Source: Chryseobacterium sp. Leaf394 (lineage in GTDB: Bacteria; Bacteroidota; Bacteroidia; Flavobacteriales; Weeksellaceae). Taken from it: a DNA stretch of 64,000 bases. Made by a program: the position numbers and the translations under genes. The DNA is taken from positions 362,503 through 426,502 of the forward strand of contig NZ_LMQH01000012.1 of the NCBI RefSeq assembly GCF_001424105.1. Reading direction: 5' to 3'. Shown here piece by piece: positions 61,834 to 64,000 of the stretch. The notes beneath the pieces were generated by a model, which saw nothing but the letters and a program-made list of their open reading frames with translations, ran no database searches and had not been told where the DNA came from. Each line of letters starts with the position of its first letter. Positions within the stretch are counted from its first letter, which is position 1.

Positions 61834-62214
61834 ATGAAAAAATTAGAATCAAGAGAAGACATCGAACTGCTAGTCAATTCGTTTTATGATAAAGTTGTGA
61901 AGGATGAAACGATTGGTTTTTTCTTTAATGATATTGTGAATGTTGATTTTAAAAAGCATCTGCCTAAAATGTATTCTTTCTGGCAAACGATTTTATTCGG
62001 ACAGATGAGTTACAAAAGAAATCCGATGGCGGTACATTTTCCGATCAACCGATTGGAAGCCATGGAAAAACATCATTTCGAGCAGTGGTTAAAACTATGG
62101 AAGCAAACCATCGAAGAAAATTTCGACGGAGAAAATGCTGATATAGCGATTACAAAATCGGAGAATATTGCTAGACTTATGGCTTATAAAATGGAAATGG
62201 ACAGAAAACTTTAA
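61834..62214 (+). CDS. Group III truncated hemoglobin
   Basis: This 126-residue globin matches group III (TrHbP): LVNSFYDKVVKDETIGFFFNDIV, LPKMYSFWQTILFG (with the group III Trp), and VHFPINRLEAMEKHHFEQWLKLW, where one His is the proximal heme ligand. It probably binds O2 or NO, or does redox chemistry under low oxygen. The stop codon is followed by a short CCTTAA repeat array. Single gene. Confidence 0.92.
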   Translation: MKKLESREDIELLVNSFYDKVVKDETIGFFFNDIVNVDFKKHLPKMYSFWQTILFGQMSYKRNPMAVHFPINRLEAMEKHHFEQWLKLWKQTIEENFDGENADIAITKSENIARLMAYKMEMDRKL

Positions 62215-62224
62215 CTTAATTTTG

Positions 62225-62250
62225 CCTTAACCTTAACCTTAACCTTAACC
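62225..62250 (-). repeat. (AAGGTT)4 hexanucleotide array, minus orientation
   Basis: CCTTAA is repeated four times plus CC, the complement of the AAGGTT unit at 46564-46617. It lies between the stop of the hemoglobin gene and the stop of the convergent antiporter gene, 4 bp from the latter. Confidence 0.9.
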
Positions 62251-62254
62251 TGAA

Positions 62255-63325
62255 TTATGGCACAATCACCGTAAAAATATAAGCTGCTAAATTAACCAGC
62301 AACACAGTTCCATACAGCACATTCGTTTTCCCTCTGCTCAACGACAACATCACGATAAACACGGATAGAGTAAGTAAAATAATATCTTTCTTATCCAAAC
62401 CTAAAACAAGTGGAATATCGTACATAATGCTTACCGCAGAAATCGCAGGAATACTTAAACCGATACTCGCCAAAGCCGATCCCAAGGCTAAATTTAAACT
62501 CGACTGTATCTGATTATTTCTTGCTGCACGAATTGCGGCAAGTCCTTCAGGAAGCAACACGACCGCTGCAATAATAACACCTACCAATGACTTCGGAGCG
62601 CCCATGCTCTGTACCATATCTTCAATGGTTCCCGAAAGTCCTTTGGCTAATAAAACAACGATCACAAGACAGATGACCAAAAAGATAAAACTGTTAATTG
62701 CCTGAGCCTTACTAGGAATATAATACTCTTCTGCATTACCATCCGCCGGGACAAAATAACTTCTGTGTCTTACCGTCTGAACCATCAGGAAAACCCCGTA
62801 AATAACCAGACACGCAATAGAAACAAATACCAGCTGCGCATTATTATAATAAGGTCCGTTAACGCTTGAGGTAAAATTCGGGAGTACCAGTGTGATCACA
62901 AGAATTGAGACAATACTCACAAGATAAGTTGTTGCTGAAGTGCGGGCAAAAAACTGTTCGAAATATTTCACACCTCCCACCAATACACAGATACCGATAA
63001 TACCGTTCAGAATAATCATCACCGCTGCAAAAACAGTGTCACGGGCGAGGGTAATGGCCTGTTCGCCACCAGCTACCATTAGAGAAACAATCAGTGCGAC
63101 CTCAATAATTGTGATACAGAGTGCGAGAATGATCGTTCCGTAAGGTTCGCCGACCTTGTGTGCTACAACTTCAGCATGGTGAACTGCAGACAGTACGCTT
63201 CCGGTTAAAAGAATTCCGGCAATAACGTCAGATATAACTCCGGTTCCCATAAATCCCAGAAAGTAATAAATTACCGCCAGCACAGGGAAAATGTAGGTGT
63301 AGTGTAAAAATTCTTTTAGCTTCAT
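62255..63325 (-). CDS. Calcium/cation:proton antiporter (ChaA-like)
   Basis: This 356-residue membrane protein has about eleven helices and belongs to the CaCA superfamily. The two inverted alpha repeats show the signatures HHAEVVAHKVGEPYGTIILALCITIIEVALIVSLM and, in the second half, VGVIIAAVVLLPEGLAAIRAARNNQIQSSLNLALGSALASIGLSIP, with the transport Glu in each. It probably exports Ca2+ or Na+ in exchange for H+. Single gene, convergent with the hemoglobin gene. Confidence 0.9.
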   Translation of the reverse strand: MKLKEFLHYTYIFPVLAVIYYFLGFMGTGVISDVIAGILLTGSVLSAVHHAEVVAHKVGEPYGTIILALCITIIEVALIVSLMVAGGEQAITLARDTVFAAVMIILNGIIGICVLVGGVKYFEQFFARTSATTYLVSIVSILVITLVLPNFTSSVNGPYYNNAQLVFVSIACLVIYGVFLMVQTVRHRSYFVPADGNAEEYYIPSKAQAINSFIFLVICLVIVVLLAKGLSGTIEDMVQSMGAPKSLVGVIIAAVVLLPEGLAAIRAARNNQIQSSLNLALGSALASIGLSIPAISAVSIMYDIPLVLGLDKKDIILLTLSVFIVMLSLSRGKTNVLYGTVLLVNLAAYIFTVIVP

Positions 63326-63390
63326 AACAGTCTCTAAAATACAAAAAATCTATTGAAAGGGCAATATTAAAAGAAAACATTAATCAAATT

Positions 63391-63729
63391 TTAATGTTGC
63401 CAAAACATAAAGTCCTGAAAGTCTGTAAGCATGTGAAAGAGCAGACCAACAGCAACAATTCTGATATTTCCTTTAAAAAAAAGCATCAAAAAATACACCG
63501 CAATCGCAGGGTAGGAGTGAAGAATGTGAAAACCGACACTCATTCTGTTGGGATCAAAAATTGGGTTGGCCAGTAGATGATCGAGATCTACAAGCATGGT
63601 GGCCAGCATGATAACATAAGCCTTTTTCCAGTGAGGTTGGAAGAAAAGATACGCGATGGCAGCAGGAAAAATTAGATGTAAAAAATAATGCGTAAAAGTT
63701 CTGATTAGAGCGAGATCATCGGCATTCAT
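63391..63729 (-). CDS. DUF6122-type small membrane protein
   Basis: This 112-residue protein has three or four hydrophobic segments and matches what I recall as DUF6122. Features are FTHYFLHLIFPAAIAYLFF, ATMLVDLDHLLANPIFDPNRMSVGFHILHSYPAIAVY and GLLFHMLTDFQDFMFW. The spaced DxDH, HxxHS and HMLTDF motifs resemble the metal-dependent membrane hydrolase LrgB/YdjM type, so a metal-binding role is possible. Function unknown. Confidence 0.75.
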   Translation of the reverse strand: MNADDLALIRTFTHYFLHLIFPAAIAYLFFQPHWKKAYVIMLATMLVDLDHLLANPIFDPNRMSVGFHILHSYPAIAVYFLMLFFKGNIRIVAVGLLFHMLTDFQDFMFWQH

Positions 63730-63746
63730 CGGATATAATTTAAGTT

Positions 63747-64000
63747 TTATCTCAGGATTAATGGGAGATTGCCAGACTTAAACTGAAACCGTACCAAAGT
63801 TTGCTTTTTATCATTCCAGTACAGTACAGATTCCAGCTCACGTACCTTTTTTGTGATTTTGGGAGATAAGCTTTTAAATGATGAAAGCAGTAAAGGGTTG
63901 TTTTTAATTAAAATAAAATTCGCATCAGAACTGTTTTTGATTTTTGGATGGTTTACAGTGTTAATTAAAATTCCGTTCTCATCTCTCGAAATTTTGTTGG
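63747..64000 (-). CDS. C-terminal part of a gene cut by the window edge
   Basis: The last 83 residues of a minus-strand frame run in from the window edge and end at a TAA (complement of 63747-63749), just upstream of the DUF6122 gene. The part seen reads NKISRDENGILINTVNHPKI, then ITKKVRELESVLYWN and ends GNLPLILR. It is Lys-rich and looks like a strand-rich C-terminal domain. I do not recognise the family. It is probably cotranscribed with the DUF6122 gene, 17 bp downstream. Confidence 0.6.
   Translation of the reverse strand, partial: NKISRDENGILINTVNHPKIKNSSDANFILIKNNPLLLSSFKSLSPKITKKVRELESVLYWNDKKQTLVRFQFKSGNLPLILR

Noticed and set aside
1..64000. tRNA, rRNA, riboswitch, CRISPR or prophage
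   Set aside because: I read the intergenic stretches for tRNA-like cloverleaf ends, conserved riboswitch cores and regular repeat-spacer patterns and found none. Dedicated searches could not be run.

Overview
The window is a low-GC chromosomal segment from a member of the Bacteroidota. It most resembles a Chryseobacterium-like flavobacterium (Weeksellaceae). The evidence is the gliding lipoprotein GldH, a second lipoprotein resembling the C-terminal part of GldM, glutamine synthetase III, a complete alternative complex III, GLPGLI, DUF3078, DUF6080, DUF6122 and DUF6261 type proteins, many SPII lipoproteins, and promoters of the Bacteroidota form TTTG-N19-TAnnTTTG. I see no rRNA, tRNA, CRISPR array, prophage or classical insertion sequence.

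Layout. 0-13 kb: rseP, an outer-membrane protein, an M23 peptidase, a DUF6261-type gene behind a repeat-rich leader, an M1 peptidase, the GldM-like lipoprotein, a DinB-like protein, a large protein with a nucleoside-phosphorylase-like C-terminus, and a YwqK/MORN repeat protein. 13-21.6 kb: glutamine synthetase III (+), then a minus-strand block with sufS, prs-rplY and a GDSL lipoprotein with a FadL porin. 21.8-29.8 kb: ricT-gldH-PBP1A, selO, a polytopic membrane protein and a SPOR protein. 29.9-38.4 kb: the six-gene actABCDEF operon, which ends in a UUCG-loop terminator. 38.6-49.4 kb: envelope lipoproteins, apt, a TPR protein, ribH, a glutathionylspermidine-synthase-like/YgiB-like pair, a YpfJ-type zinc peptidase, coaX, tadA, a TonB-like protein and a GLPGLI protein. 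49.5-54.3 kb: sufA-sufB-[insert]-sufC-sufD. 54.3-64 kb: DUF3078, rhomboid protease, dprA, gdhA, small secreted and lipoproteins, a YkgJ protein with a degraded paralogue fragment, truncated hemoglobin, a Ca2+/H+ antiporter, DUF6122 and a gene cut by the window edge.

How the genes work together. The act operon oxidises menaquinol and passes electrons to a c-type cytochrome. The suf genes build Fe-S clusters, which ActB and probably RicT need. prs makes PRPP for apt. GSIII and NADP-GDH are the two ammonium-assimilation routes. RseP, PBP1A, the M23 peptidase, the SPOR protein and the porins serve the envelope.

The most notable structure fills the sufB-sufC gap. It is a roughly 626 bp unit bounded by imperfect inverted repeats of about 78 nt, carrying a one-base-frameshifted GxxExxY gene (PD-(D/E)XK nuclease-like). 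It sits 6 bp after the sufB stop and 10 bp before the sufC start, which suggests a small, possibly non-autonomous, mobile cassette. Other leads are two AAGGTT hexamer arrays at convergent gene ends, the YkgJ remnant, the orphan GldM-like lipoprotein and the GC-rich repeat leader before the DUF6261 gene.
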